Assembly: GCA_029817715.1 (NCBI GenBank)
Contig: JARUPY010000474.1
Coordinates: forward strand, 5,518,001 to 5,582,000
Direction of reading: 5' to 3'
Source of the DNA: Melastoma dodecandrum
Taxonomy: Eukaryota; Streptophyta; Magnoliopsida; Myrtales; Melastomataceae
DNA length: 64,000 nt
Shown piece after piece: positions 11,784-23,641 of the stretch. Every line of letters begins with the position of its first letter. Position 1 is the first letter of the stretch. The notes beneath the pieces are model-generated. The model was given only the letters and a program-made list of their open reading frames with translations, was not told the origin of the DNA and did no database searches. A program made the position numbers and the translations under genes.

Positions 11784-11937
11784 GAAGCTCTGTCGGATCA
11801 CGCCGAAAGGCCCCGACGACTTCATCAAGATAGCGAAGCTCTGCTGAATCACGCCCAAAGCCCCGACGAGTTCATCAAGCTACCGAAGCTCTACCAGATC
11901 ATGCCCAAAGGCCCCGACGACTTCATTAATATTTCAT
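11784..11937 (+). repeat. Three ~50-bp tandem units in the Tat LTR R/U5 region
   Basis: Units start with GAAGCTCT at 11784, 11835 and 11885. Each runs through a GGATCA(C/T)GCC box to CCCCGACGA(C/G)TTCAT. The same array is in the 3' LTR from about 27824. It lies downstream of the TATA box and so would be in the leader RNA. Confidence 0.75.
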
Positions 11938-12120
11938 CCCTAAGTTCTGCTGAAATTTTGTCAGAGCTCACGATCACCACCCATTAACGTTATTCTTCGA
12001 AGATTGAATCAGAGGAATCACGTACTTTTCTCGTGACTAGAGACAGAGCCCGCTACATATTTTCATACGATAATTTGTACGTTGATATTTCCAAACGAGA
12101 TTTTAGTGTTCACAAATTTC

Positions 12121-12138
12121 TGGCACGCCTAGTGGGAC
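12121..12138 (+). other. Tat primer-binding site
   Basis: TGGCACGCCTAGTGGGAC starts 6 nt after the LTR end at 12114. It begins TGG, as a site complementary to a tRNA CCA end must. Similar sites are used by Tat-type elements. Confidence 0.7.
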
Positions 12139-12176
12139 AATCTCTACCTCTCATCTCTTTACTTCGAGAAATTCAC

Positions 12177-14623
12177 ATGGCGCCAAAGATGATCAACGTT
12201 AAGAATGTTATCGCATACAATCGGCTTGCTGCTTTTCCTTCGCTTTCATCCGGGGGCTCTTCATCTACTTAGTTTCCAAAGTTGGTCAAGGCTAGGACCA
12301 TTGCTGAATTATATAAGGAGACTGAGGAATTGCTCAAGTCCATCTCCCCCAAGGCATCCCCAGCTTACAAGGATATCGCTGAAAAGAATACTCTCGATGA
12401 CGGGGACTCTCCAAAGTAGACTTATGCCCAGTCTGTGGCCATGACGCACAAACAAGCTGAAGAGATAGAAGAAATGCTCAAGTCTATCTCTCCTAAGGCT
12501 TCCCCATCTTACAAGGATGTTCTTAACCAGGGAGGCTCTCCAAAGTGGACTTATGCTCAATCTGTGGCCAAAACTCGCAAACAGACTGAGGAAATAGAGG
12601 GAATGCTTAGAGCAATTTCCCCTAAGTCATCTCAACCAGCTGCTGGTGACAATCCCTTCGACAAGGTTCTGGCATCTCCTGTCCCGCAGATAAATTTTGA
12701 AAATATTTCGTCAAGTGACTCTCCATCGGATTCTTCCCCAGAAGCAGATTCAACTAAGGACTTTGTAGTCATGCCAGTGATGATGGCGGATACTCCTTCA
12801 CTTGAAGATCAGGTCGCAGCTCTCACAAAAACTGTGGATGCTATGATGCTTTTTATGAAAGAAAGAGAGCAGCAAATGGACTACATCGTCAAAAAGCTGG
12901 AGAGTAAGGATGCCGACAAAACATTTATGGAAGAAAGTTTGCGCACCCAAGTTGACCAAGGAAAATGGGTCATGAATGTTGATGATTCGGCAAGGCACAC
13001 GTCCATCATTGAAGATCCTATTCCAGCGAAAGCAATAATGGAATTAATAAAAGAGACGGTGAAGAGCGAGCTTGAGGGAAAATCATCATCATCTTCGGCA
13101 TACTATAAGCCTTACAGCCGAAGAATCGAAGGCCTCAAGATGTTAGTCGGATATCAGCCTCCCTACTTCCAACAATTTGACGGAAAGGGGAATTCACGCA
13201 ACATGTGGCTCATTTCGTCGAAACTTGCAACAATGCGGGCATTGATGGGGATTGGATGGTTAAGCAGTTTGTTCGCTTTCTAAAGGGAAACGCTTTTGAT
13301 TGGTACATTGACCTCAAGCCAGGCACTATTGATAGTTGGGAACAATTGGAAAGGGAGTTTCTAAACCGCTTCTACAGCACGCGGCGCGTGGTGAGCATGA
13401 TCGAGCTAACTAATACTCGCCAATGGGAGGAAGAACCTGTCGTCGACTATATCCAGTGATGGAGGAATCTAAGCTTGAACTGTAGGGATCGTCTATCAGA
13501 GGAAACGTCTATCGACATGTGCATTCAAGGCATGCTCTGGAGGATTCGATATATTCTACAAGGGCTCAAACCACGATCATTCGAGGTGTTGGCGACAAAA
13601 GCTCATGACATGGAGTTAAGCTTTGTTGGGACCAACATAAATAATATCCCAATTCCTGAGCCACCTAGAGGGATAGGAATACTAGGAAACATAACTGGGG
13701 GCAAGCCCGCTTTCAAGGATACTAAGAAGCAGGTAATGACTACAGATGCAGCTCCTGTCAAAGTGCCAACTGCAAAAGGAAAAGTGCCGGCAAATGGACA
13801 ACCACCTGCAGAAGCACCCCGGATGGAGAGACAATGCCTAACTCTTGAAGAAAGGCAAAACAAGAAATATCATTTAACCGATGAAGATGTTGCAGAAATA
13901 TTTGATTATCTGTTGTCTTCTAAAATGATCGAGCTTCCGCAATCGAAACAACCGCAACAAGCGAATCTAGCTGACAATCCCAACTTCTACAAGTACCATC
14001 ATGTCTTAGGCCATCCAATTGAGAAGTGTTTTGCCTTTAAGGAGAAGGCCATGGAGCTTGTACGTGACAACAAGATCAATTTAGGAGCCTATATTGTACC
14101 TTCGAATATGAGCAGTGTCGCAAACAATGATACTCCTAACATCATATTCGGGACTGTCGATTATGCTAAGATAATTGGACTACAAAGTATGAGAGTAATG
14201 CAACGATATATGACCAAGGTGTCAAGTTGTGTGGTTAGCTCTGAGGAAGCATCCACTGACGAAGGCTGGACTTTGGTGACCCACAAAAGGAATCGGAAGA
14301 AGTCTTCTAAGCCTGTTAAGAAAACGCCTCCTATACGAGCAAAGATTACGATGAGGTCACCAATAAAAGTGTATTTTCTAGATGACCAGTCCTTGAAGAA
14401 GCCAACCTCGGCTACGTTATGGGATTTCTTTCCGGAACGTTTTCGAAAACTTGCAAATATATCTAGGAGTTGTCACCACATTGATGCAAACAAAGAAGTA
14501 ACAGCCGCGAAGGTTGACACACCAGAAGGTCCTGCAGTGGTGAATGTTGTGAAATTACGAAAAGATGGCACGACAATCACATTTTCCGATGAAGGTCACA
14601 AATCTTCGGTATCAGATTTATAG
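12177..14623 (+). pseudogene. Tat gag
   Basis: The ATG at 12177 is the first after the PBS. The amino-terminal part holds a degenerate repeat with ISPKAS and TYAQSV (units near 12331, 12475 and 12604). A predicted coiled coil follows (DQVAALTKTVDAMMLFMK). The capsid-like gag domain has NAFDWYIDLKPGTIDSWEQL and FLNRFYSTRRVVSM at about 13290-13400. Stops occur at 12270 and 12418 (TAG where the neighbouring repeat has Trp) and at 13457 (TGA where QRW is expected), plus a frameshift near 13203. Structural protein of the virus-like particle. The last third, to 14623, is open and Lys-rich. Confidence 0.85.
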
Positions 14624-14639
14624 GTCACAAATCTCACAA

Positions 14640-16254
14640 TCGGCCGCTATTTGTATCAGAATATGCTTATTGTACGAAGGTCAATCGCATACTGGTTGAC
14701 CCAGGTTCAGTAGTCAATATCTTGTCACTAAAATCCCTGAAAGAGATAGGGCTAGGGATTGACGATTTATCAAGTAGCCAGCTAATAATCTAAGGATTCA
14801 ACCAGGGGGGAGAACGAGCCGTTGGGAAGATATGTCTCACCCTCACTATAGGAGATATGGAAGCCGGAGCGACATTCTACGTCATCGATTCCAACACCAC
14901 TTATAATATGTTGTTGAGACGACCATGGCTGCATGAATATGGAGTCGTTGCATCCACGCTCCATCAATGCTTTAAATTTGTAAAGGATGGGGTAACTCAC
15001 ACAGTATGGGCAGATGTAAAACCCTTTACGGAAGCGGAGTCATACTTCGCCGATGCAAAATTTTACTTTAATAAGGGTGCCGATGCTGAAGGAAAAGTCT
15101 CGAAGCTTGCACCAATTGAGAGGGATATCACGAAGAAGTCGGATGTAGAAGTTTCACCTATTCAACAAGAGGTATCTTCAGTTAATCCAACAGTTAAAGA
15201 TGAAAGGGTGGATGACAAGTTTAAACAGAATGTGCCGATCTTGCGCTATATACCAAGAGCCCTTCGAAAAGCTGGGGAACCACATTTCGTGAGTAACCAT
15301 GCTGAAGAAATAGTGGTGCTAAAAGAACTCAACTGGCCGGTGACGAAAATGACGAAAATTACTCAAACGAGTACGCCTTTAAAAGGTTTTGTCCGGCCTA
15401 AACAGGGGGCAATTATCTATCCAGATTCATTGCCTAACAAGCGCACCAACGGATTTGATCCAAATGCATTTAAGCTAATCTCTGCGGCCGACTACACAGA
15501 GGACTTGAAGGCGCTTGGGGCTGCTTCAAAAGAAGCTAATCCAGGAGGTGATAGTCAAAAGTCGAAATTCGGTCTTGGGTATGACACTCCTAAGCCCGTC
15601 AATCAAGCAGTGAGGAAGGCTTCAACTCAATACATCGAAGCTGATGATAAAACTATAACCGAATCAACGAGAACTTCGGTATTTGATCGACTTGGAGCCC
15701 CGTCTGAGCGAAGATCGGTATTTGATAGGCTTGGCACTCAGAAAGAAGAAATTAAGGTTCGAAGATCGGCACGATTAAGATTGAGTCAAGCTCCAAGAAG
15801 TCGAATGGTGTGGAAAAGAGTTGATAAAAAAGAAGATATCCCAATTATCATAGAAGATACAAAGGATCTTCGAAGCAAAGTTCCCTCTCGAATGAAGCGC
15901 CAAACGGTTGTTGAAGTAACTACTGGCAATGTACTGAAAATGAGCACGAAGACATAGGTATCTACCAATAGCATTGGGGAATCATCTCATAGTAATAGCG
16001 GAAATGATGTTGTCGCTTCTCACCACATCACAATTACTGAGGCTGAGGAAAACACTTCCCCTAAAGAGGATGATGCAGAAGAGGCTCCAGAAGTATTCGA
16101 GGATAAAAAGAAGTCCACTGTTGACGAATTGAAAGAAGTCGATCTTGGGGAGGAAGGGGATCATCGTCCTACATTCCTTAGCACAAGTTTAACCCCTGAA
16201 GAAGAGGAGTTATACATCCAATTGTTGAAGGAATACAAAGATGTCTTCGCATGA
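14640..16254 (+). pseudogene. Tat protease and linker
   Basis: The protease active site reads RILVDPGSVVNILSL at about 14688-14732. It is followed by LTIGDMEAGATFYVID and the C-terminal YNMLLRRPWLH motif at 14905-14935. This last motif stands where other retroproteases have ILGRPFL. A stop lies at 14791 and a frameshift precedes the region near 14636. The region from 14990 to 15957 is a long charged linker with two RTSVFDRLG-type repeats near 15672 and 15714, a recurrent feature of Tat polyproteins. Stops at 15955 and 16252 follow. Confidence 0.75.
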
Positions 16255-17251
16255 AGCTATAAAGAGATGCCCGGTCTTGATCCAAAGATAGCAGTCCATA
16301 GGTTAGCTGTTAAGCATGGAGTTCGACCCATAAAGCAAGCTCAACGACGTTTTCGCCCAGAGCCGATCCCATTGATAGATGCCGAAATCAATAAGCTTAT
16401 TGAAGCTGGATTTATTCGGGAGGTAAAATATCCAACATGGATTGCAAATATTGTACCTGTTAGGAAAAAGAATGGTCAACTCCGAGTTTGCGTTGATTTT
16501 CGTGATCTCAATAATGCATGTCCCAAGGACGATTTTCCTGTTCCAATTACTGAGATAATGGTAGACGCGACCACAGGCTATGAAGCCCTCAGTTTTATGG
16601 ATGGATCATCGGGATACAATCAAATCTGAATGGCTCCGAAGGATGAGGAAATGACAGCTTTTCGTACTCCAAAAGTCATATTGTTATAAGGTGATGCCTT
16701 TTGGGTTGAAGAATGCCGGAGCAACTTATCAACGAGCTATGCAACGGATCTTTGATGATATTCTCCACAGGAATGTAGAGTGTTACGTGGATGATCTGGT
16801 TGTCCAATCCAGACAAAGGTGTGATCATATCGATGACCTTAGAAAAGTATTTGACAGACTGCGCAAATATCAACTGAAAATGAACGCTTTGAAATGTGCA
16901 TTCGGGGTCACTTCAAGAAAGTTCCTTGGATTTGTCGTTCGACATCGAGGCATTGAAGTCGATCAATCAAAGATAGATGCGATTATAAAGATGCCAGAAC
17001 CGAGGAATATACATGAGTTGAAGAACCTTCAAGGGAAACTTGCATACATTCGAAGGTTTATATCAAACTTGGCCGGACGATGCCATCTCTTTCATAGATT
17101 GATGAAGAAGAGTACTCATTTTGAGTGGGACGAAGTGTGTAAAAATGCATTCAACAGCATACAAGCTTATTTGTCAAAGCCACCAGTCCTTAATGCGCCT
17201 ATTCAAGGGAGACCCCTCATACTTTATATAGCAGCACAAGAAGTTCACTAG
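16255..17251 (+). pseudogene. Tat reverse transcriptase
   Basis: Motifs in order: AVHRLAVKHGVRPIKQAQRR, WIANIVPVRKKNGQLRVCVD with FRDLN (about 16440-16520), MDGSSGYNQI, MPFGLKNAGATYQRAM, and the active site VECYVDDLVVQS at about 16776-16811. Then come FLGFVVRHRGIEVD and LQGKLAYIRRFI. Damage: TGA at 16627 and a frameshift around 16680. Synthesises element cDNA. Confidence 0.87.
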
Positions 17252-17658
17252 GTGTTCTGTTAGCTCAGGAGAATGATAATGGAAAAGAAAATGCCCTGTA
17301 TTATTTAAGCAGGACTTTAATCGGAGCAGAGTTGAATTACTCTCCAATTGAGAAGACATGTCTTGCTTTAATGTTTGCCATTCAAAAGTTACGACATTAT
17401 CTGCAGGCACACTCTGTTCGTCTCATATCACAGGTAGATCCTCTCAAATATATAATGTCGAGGCCAGTTCTATTTGGTCGTCTCGCGAAATGGGCACTTA
17501 TGCTCCAAGAGTTTGAGATCTTGTATGTTTCTCAAACGGCTGTGAAGGGACAAGCTTTGGCTGACTTCTTGGCAGATCATCCTATACCAGATAATTGGAA
17601 AGTATCGGAAGAATTACCCGACGAGGAAGTAATGTTGGTTGATGTTCCTTCTCCATAG
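17252..17658 (+). pseudogene. Tat first RNase H (Ty3 type)
   Basis: The domain start is shifted after 17251. The rest reads MNYSPIEKTCLALMFAIQKL, then HYLQAHSVRLISQVDPLKYI and AKWALMLQEFEILYV. This is the degenerate connection-type RNase H that in Tat elements precedes a second, full one. It ends with TAG at 17656, at a position where the family has Trp before MFFDG. Confidence 0.8.
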
Positions 17659-18216
17659 AAAATGTTCTTTGATGGGTCAGCTACACAAAGAGGCGCAGGA
17701 GCTGGAGTTGTCTTCGTCACATCCGATGGAGATATCATCCCTTATGCATATACCCTCACTCAGTTATACTCAAATAATATGGCTGAGTATCAGGCTCTCA
17801 TACTCGGATTAGAAATGGTCATGGATAACAAAGTACATAGTTTGAGGGTATATGGAGACTCCAAGCTTGTGATTAATCAACTTCTATCCACAGACGAGGT
17901 TCGCAAGCCAGAGTTTTTGCCTTATCATGACTATGCGGTTAAACTCACAGGGTGGTTTTCGGATATTACAATAAGACATATATCGAGAAAGGAAAATGCA
18001 CAAGCAGATGCCTTGGCGAGTCTTGCTTCTGCACTCACTTCAGTATATAGGGAGGTCAGCATCAGATTATGTCAAGCATGGGCGGCTCCACCGGTCCCTG
18101 ACAAGGAGGAAACAAATGAAATAAATCTCATATCCGTTTGTAACATAGAGGACCAAGATTGGAGACAACCACTCATCGATTTTCTCGAGCACGGAAAGCT
18201 GCCTAATGACCCATGA
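17659..18216 (+). pseudogene. Tat second, archaeal-type RNase H (aRNH)
   Basis: All four catalytic acidic positions are visible: FDGSA (Asp, about 17668), NMAEYQAL (Glu, 17779), VYGDSKLVINQL (Asp, 17860) and NAQADALASL (Asp, 18005). A dual RNase H is the defining domain of the Tat lineage among Ty3/gypsy elements. This domain is the best preserved of the polyprotein. It is open from 17659 to the TGA at 18214. Its product would remove RNA from the cDNA hybrid. Confidence 0.88.
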
Positions 18217-19396
18217 CAAAAAGTAGATGTAAGAGAAGAGCGCCTCGATTCATATATTTTAAAAATACTTATCGGCGATCCTTTGAAGGAGTATTCTTGC
18301 GATGCCTTAGAGTGGAAGAAGCCACCAAAGCACTAGAGGAGGTGCATTCTGGAGTTTGTGGGGCTCATCAATCTGGTCCTAAACTTCACTTCTAATTGAA
18401 GAGGATGGGTTATTATTGGTCGACAATGGTAAAGGATTGTATGGAATATGCAAAGAAGTGTCAAACATGTCAATTTCACGCTAACTTCATCCATCAATCG
18501 CCCGAGCCACTTCATCCAACTATAGCATCTTGGCTATTTGAAGCCTGGGGGCTGGATGTCGTAGGGCCCATTACACCCAAGGGGGTCACTCATATATTCT
18601 AGCGGCAACCGACTATTTCTCCAAATGGGCCGAAGCCGCATCCTTTTGAGAGGTAAAGAAGGAAACGGTGATCACCTTCATCAAGAATAATATTATTTTT
18701 CGTTATGGTGTGCCTCGCTATATCATCATAGATAATGGCCGGAATTTCTCTAATAAGGCCATTAATAAATTTTGCGAGCAATTTGGTTTTAAACAATATA
18801 ACTCTTCCATGTATTATGTGGCCGCAAACGGGTTGGCGGAGGCATTCAATAAAACGCTATGCAATCTTCTAAAGAAGGTGGTCGATAAAGCTAGGAGAGA
18901 TTGGCATGAACGAGTTGGAGAAGCTCTATGGGCGTATCGTTCGACGTATTGAACCGCGACTCAAATGACGCCATACTCGTTGGTCTACGGCGTTGAAGCG
19001 GTCCTTCCACTTGAACGAAAAATACCGTCATTGCGAATAACCATACAAGAGGGACTTTGTCAGGAAGATAATGCGCGATTGCGCTTGCAGGGACTAGAAG
19101 CTTTGGATGAGAAACGTCTTGAAGCCCAGCAGCGGATTGAATGCTATCAGGCGAGGATGTCGAAGTCTTTTAACAAAAAACTACGACCTCGCTCCTTTCA
19201 AGTAGGTGACCTTGTTTTGGCGGTGCGAAGACCTATAATCATCACGCATAAGACCGGGAGCAAATTCACATCCAAGTGGGATGGTCCATACGTAGTCCAA
19301 GAGGCTTACACTGGGGGCGCCTACAAGATAGTCGATCAAGATGGAGTATGAGTTGGACCAATCAATGGGAAGTTCCTGAAGCGATACTACGCCTGA
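18217..19396 (+). pseudogene. Tat integrase
   Basis: HHCC region: VHSGVCGAHQSG near 18345, then CQTCQFHAN near 18460. Core: EAWGLDVVGPITPKG (first Asp), IIIDNGRNF (second Asp) and ANGLAEAFNKTL (Glu). C-terminal domain: SFQVGDLVLAVRRP and WDGPYVVQEAY at 19195-19310. Stops or shifts at 18394, 18601, 18650, 18951 and 19350. Catalyses insertion of the element. Confidence 0.83.
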
Positions 19397-19648
19397 AGAA
19401 TAACGCTCCATGTTGCATGAGCTTAAACTCCACAAAAAAATAAATAAATAAATAAAAAGAAAAAAACTAAAAAAAAGATCTTCATGGTCCGCACGAGTAT
19501 AAACTGTGAACGGTTAAATAAAATAAAATAATCCTGGTCCACCCAAGCTACGAACCATTTCATTAAAAGGGAAATGATTATTATAGTCCGATATAACATG
19601 GAAGAATCAAAGTCCAAAGCATAGATTAGCTAGAAATAAAAAAAGGGT
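19397..19648. other. Spacer between pol and the antisense gene
   Basis: AT-rich with an AAATA run at 19435-19465. It would hold the convergent 3' ends of the sense pol transcript and the antisense gene. No ORF. Confidence 0.5.
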
Positions 19649-22574
19649 TCAAGGTTCCAAAGTAAATTGTGCAATCTCCTCGCGTGAGGTCTCGATCAAC
19701 TCGCGAAGCTCTTCCAAAGACTGAAGATCATCGTCATGAACCACGTTGACTCCCTCCAAAACCCGCATGGAATCATTTATCCTCAACCTTAGCAGTCGCA
19801 TCATCAGCCTTTCTTGTGACCTCCTTGAGAATATCCTCTCGATCCGCCTTGGCCTTAATGCAATCAGATAATTGTCGTTGGAGTTCTTCAATCCGAATCT
19901 CATCTTCAGCAAGCTGGCTCTCTATGTTGGTCTTCTCCATCGTGATACCCTTCTCTTCAGCCTCGGCTTCAACGAGACAACTTCTGATCAACGCCACCTC
20001 TTTATCATGATTTGCGGCACTTATCACTCCTTTAGTGGCAGTTGCTAAGTCTGAGTATCGCATAGAGCTCTCTGTATACTTCTTGATCAAAGAGTGAATG
20101 GGAGTCAGATCCAGATGCTCATATTTATCGATGAGTTTGAGAGCATCCTTAATCTCCTCTACAATAACATGCCCAATACTGAAAGGGGTCCTCGAAATCT
20201 TCTCCTTGATATAATCCCAAATACTAGCCGTAAACTTCTTATATGCTTGTGAGGCAATAGAGTCGAAGTAGAAAGACAATATGGCTGGTGTGGTTGAGAC
20301 TAGATCAATACAATGAGAAGGTCCGTTGTTTTTCTTAGGCTGGATCACTTCCTCCACGACATGCTTTAGAAGCTCTTGACCAAGTGGGCTCAATACAAAA
20401 GGCTCACCATTGTCATCCATGAAATCGGCCAACTCATTCGCGAGCTACAATAGCAAACAAAGCCGAAATAAGACACATATCATCTAAAATATATGCTTAA
20501 ATGATATGAGATGGTCACCAACTCATTGCCAGCTGGAATAATCTTATCTGGCATGTTTTCGACTAGATCGAGGTTCCCAGATGCATGCTTTGAACGCCTC
20601 TGCCTCTTGAAATGTCTGTTGTCATCTGGAGTTTGTGACTTTTTAGAAGGTGCAGCTTTTGATGAAAACAAAACATGTTTGTTAACAAGGTAAAAAAAAA
20701 AGAGACGAATGATATATGTGTTTACAAATACCAGCGTTTGGAACAAAAGACATTTTCTTTTGGGTGTTACCGGCTGGCTTGGTTGGCTTTTCTCGAGTAT
20801 CATCATCTTTACGTGGAGGATGGCTTATCCCAGCAATCAGTGCCTCTATCCCTTCTTGGAGGAAATTACCATGCTTCTTTCTCCAACATTTAGAGTACCT
20901 CTTCGTACAATATGTGTCCAAATCAGTGTAGGAAACGGGAGCACTGGGCATGTACAATTGAGAATTAGTGCATTTCCGCACTGAGAGACACCACAATATA
21001 TACCCTTCATCTAACGAGGAGGATCGTATGTCACGTGTTAGTATGTGCGGAATGTCCTGGCAAAACCCAAGCTGACGACTAAAGTGTGGAGGATGATAAG
21101 GTTCTACAATAAAGGAGTTGCCACGCCTTAATGTCAAATAACATGAGCGGATGCTTATGAAAAAGCTTAATGAATTTTCATCTAAGTCAGAAGAATCCTC
21201 AATCCAAAGACCGCCCTTTCTGTGGAAGAAGTTCTGGCATCAATATACGTTTCCTCCGCCATGAATAAGTTCGCGAGCCGCACGAGCATCGAAGTAACGC
21301 ACCCCACCTTCGCCAGAATAACCAATCATCTGAGGGCCAACAACGGCATTTGGAACGGGAAAGTGAGTCTGAAAATAGAATGATAACCATCCGTACACAT
21401 AATGTACTGGAAAACAAACTTTATGAACCCCGGCAAGAGTAGAGTTGCAAATCTCATTCAGCCCTCGGTATATGATGGCCAACACAGGTACCGCGAGGCT
21501 AAAGCCTTTTCCCACTGCCATCAAGCTCGCCACTTTGAACGTTTCCAGACGTATATATGATTCGTCACGCGGGAATACGAATACACATAACCAACAAGCG
21601 ATGAAGGCAGAAAGATAAGTCTGCAGACGCATTTCTTCGTTAATGCCCAAATTTTCAAATACTCCTCCTTCCTTTTGACTCCAAGGAGATGCGTCTGCTA
21701 TTGGCCCTGCAGGGTTATGAGACTTCTTTGGACGATTTGATTTCTTCGATACGTGTCTAGGAGGCCTAATATATTTTTCTTCTCCTCTGAACCAGAACTC
21801 GATCCAAGACGATATAGGAACAACCTCCTTACTAGGGACATCTCTATTTTTCTGTCTACTTCTGTCATCCTCAGTGTTTTGTTTTAGAAGGCGAGAAAAT
21901 GCCAGAAATAAATATGTCCAGCTCTTCGGAAGATATCTGCTTCGGGAGTTCGAGCCAGTGAGTTCTTTCGAGCAAGGGATCGTCTCTTCATACATTCTGC
22001 CATGAATAGGAAGCCCGCCAAGTTTATATAGATCCCATAGAGAAATCGAAAAAGCTCCACGTGATGTTTCGAGGACGTTAAACTGCGGACACCAAGCTTC
22101 ACAAAATGCCCGCATGACATCAGAGTTGTGGTCATAGCTATAGCGTGAACAAAGTATGGCGTCAAGTATGTTGGCTTTCCTGAGGACTTCTTCATTACGA
22201 AAGATTGCGTCTTCTAGCCAATCCCAATATTTCGGAATAAAACCGAATTCACCACGGAGGCGAAGAGTATGCACCCACTCAGACTTTCCTACAATGACAT
22301 TCCTCCCTAAAGAACGTGAAGGTATTGGCTCCGCCATGCATGAGTGAGGGAGTGACTTCAGTGACCACATGTCCAACAAAGAAGGCTCAGAGATTTTTTG
22401 CGACCAATGACTGTGGTTATCACGATCTTCATCCAATTTGTCACAGGGTGGGGCAAAAAGGCCGATCAATAGACGATGGACTACTAACTCCACTCTGTTG
22501 CGGAGGTCGCCTTCATTTTCAGCAATACACAAATACTCGCGTCCCGAAACGACCTTTTTGGTAAAATGAACCAT
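19649..22574 (-). pseudogene. Antisense plant-mobile-domain (PMD) gene of the Tat element, three exons
   Basis: Starts at ATG 22574-22572. Proposed exons: 22574-20732, 20655-20519 and 20444-19649, with GT-AG introns of 76 and 74 nt that keep the frame (about 925 codons). The first exon has PMD motifs: PKYWDWLEDAIFRNEEVL, MRAFCEAWCPQFNVLET, TSRGAFSISLWDLYKLGGLP and RQLGFCQDIP. The second exon holds a basic cluster (HFKRQRRSKHASGN), a likely nuclear signal. The third is a coiled coil (ESQLAEDEIRIEELQRQLSD). Damage is light: one TGA at 21240 (CGA expected) and a 1-nt shift near 19765. PMD proteins MAIN/MAIL1 act in plant nuclei in gene silencing and meristem upkeep, and PMD and antisense ORFs are known in Tat-lineage elements. 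A role in countering host silencing is inference. Confidence 0.82.
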
Positions 22575-22660
22575 GGCTCTAACGAACCCTGCCAGGTAAA
22601 GGAATAAGTGAGTAAAGTGAAATATCAGCCAAGCATCTCATCGCACAAGGATGGCCGAAG

Positions 22661-22798
22661 GAATATCCGGCGGCGGTCCCATGTGTACGGGGAGGGCCTA
22701 GGGAATATCAGGCGGCGGTCCCATTTGTACGGGGAGGGCCTAGGGAATATCAGGCGGCGGTCCCATTTGTACGGGGGAGGTCGAGGGAATATCCGACG
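22661..22798. repeat. 42-bp tandem array upstream of the PMD gene
   Basis: GAATAT recurs at 22661, 22703, 22745 and 22787, exactly 42 bp apart. Each unit carries GGCGGCGGTCCCAT and GTACGGGG. Three full units plus a partial one lie 90-220 bp upstream of the PMD ATG, in what would be its 5' leader. Confidence 0.9.
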
Positions 22799-23188
22799 AT
22801 GATTCATACGCGCTGAGAGAAAAGGACCTATAAAGTTATGATAAATCAATGATGATAAATCCCACGTACCTAGTGGAAGAGGTTTTATGAATTTATTAGC
22901 TATAATGGCCGATATCCCCTACGGTTAAGGACAAGCTTCTCTCACAGCCTTCTTTTTTTCGTAACCCCAAGCTAGACGTCCTTGGCTGCAATGTGCAAAA
23001 GATGTGATAATTCTTCTGCAAGTAAATGATAACGCAATAAAAATCATAATAATATATTGCGAAAGAATGAAAAGATGGCCACCAAACTACGAAGGAGAGG
23101 CAGAACTAGAAATTGTGAACGACTGGGAACTAAAAGAAAGATATGAGAGGAAGATGTGGGTGTGGATTTGTTTGGGCTCCTCGCATCG

Positions 23189-23198
23189 CTATTTATAG
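23189..23198 (-). promoter_or_regulatory. TATA box of the antisense PMD gene
   Basis: The minus strand reads CTATAAATAG, the same core as the LTR TATA boxes. It points to the PMD gene 615 bp downstream, giving a predicted start near 23160 and a leader holding the 42-bp array. 22799-23640 is otherwise AT-rich with no other gene. Confidence 0.6.
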
Positions 23199-23641
23199 GG
23201 TCATGGGGGAATGAATTTGGACGTCCCTTGATTATGGAAATCAATCCGAATCACTAATCACGGATATTATTTTCCTCAAAAAGAATGAATCGAGAATTTT
23301 TTTACGAGAATGATGGAAATTAGTGATATTATAATACCAAAAATAAGGGTATATAAGATATTGGTGAGAAGGTGAATATATTCTTAATTGTAGTCCGAAT
23401 ACGCTTATGGGCGAATCAACTCATACAAGGAGGAATTTGGATACAAATATTATGGTCACAAGTTCCAAGACGACGAACAGGTTAAAGATTTTTGTCTGAA
23501 TGCATTTGTTTTAAAAGAGAGAGAAATAAAATTGAAAATATACATTTCCTTTCTTTTGTAGGAAGGGGATCATTGGATATTGGGAATTAGGTTCCCAATT
23601 ACAAAGGGGCTCGTCATCCCATACGAGGTTGTCTGGAGGAA

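Larger units (their letters stand above)
11338..12114 (+). repeat. 5' LTR of the Tat element
   Basis: Starts TGTAGACATC and ends GTGTTCACA. Contains a TATA box at 11631-11640 and three tandem units of about 50 bp at 11784-11937. Confidence 0.9.

Noticed and set aside
11649..12033. ORFs inside the Tat LTRs on either strand
   Set aside because: They follow the 50-bp LTR repeats and lie in the leader; no protein family is recognised.
22661..22798. CRISPR-like direct repeats
   Set aside because: The 42-bp units abut with no unique spacers and the genome is a plant; it is a minisatellite.
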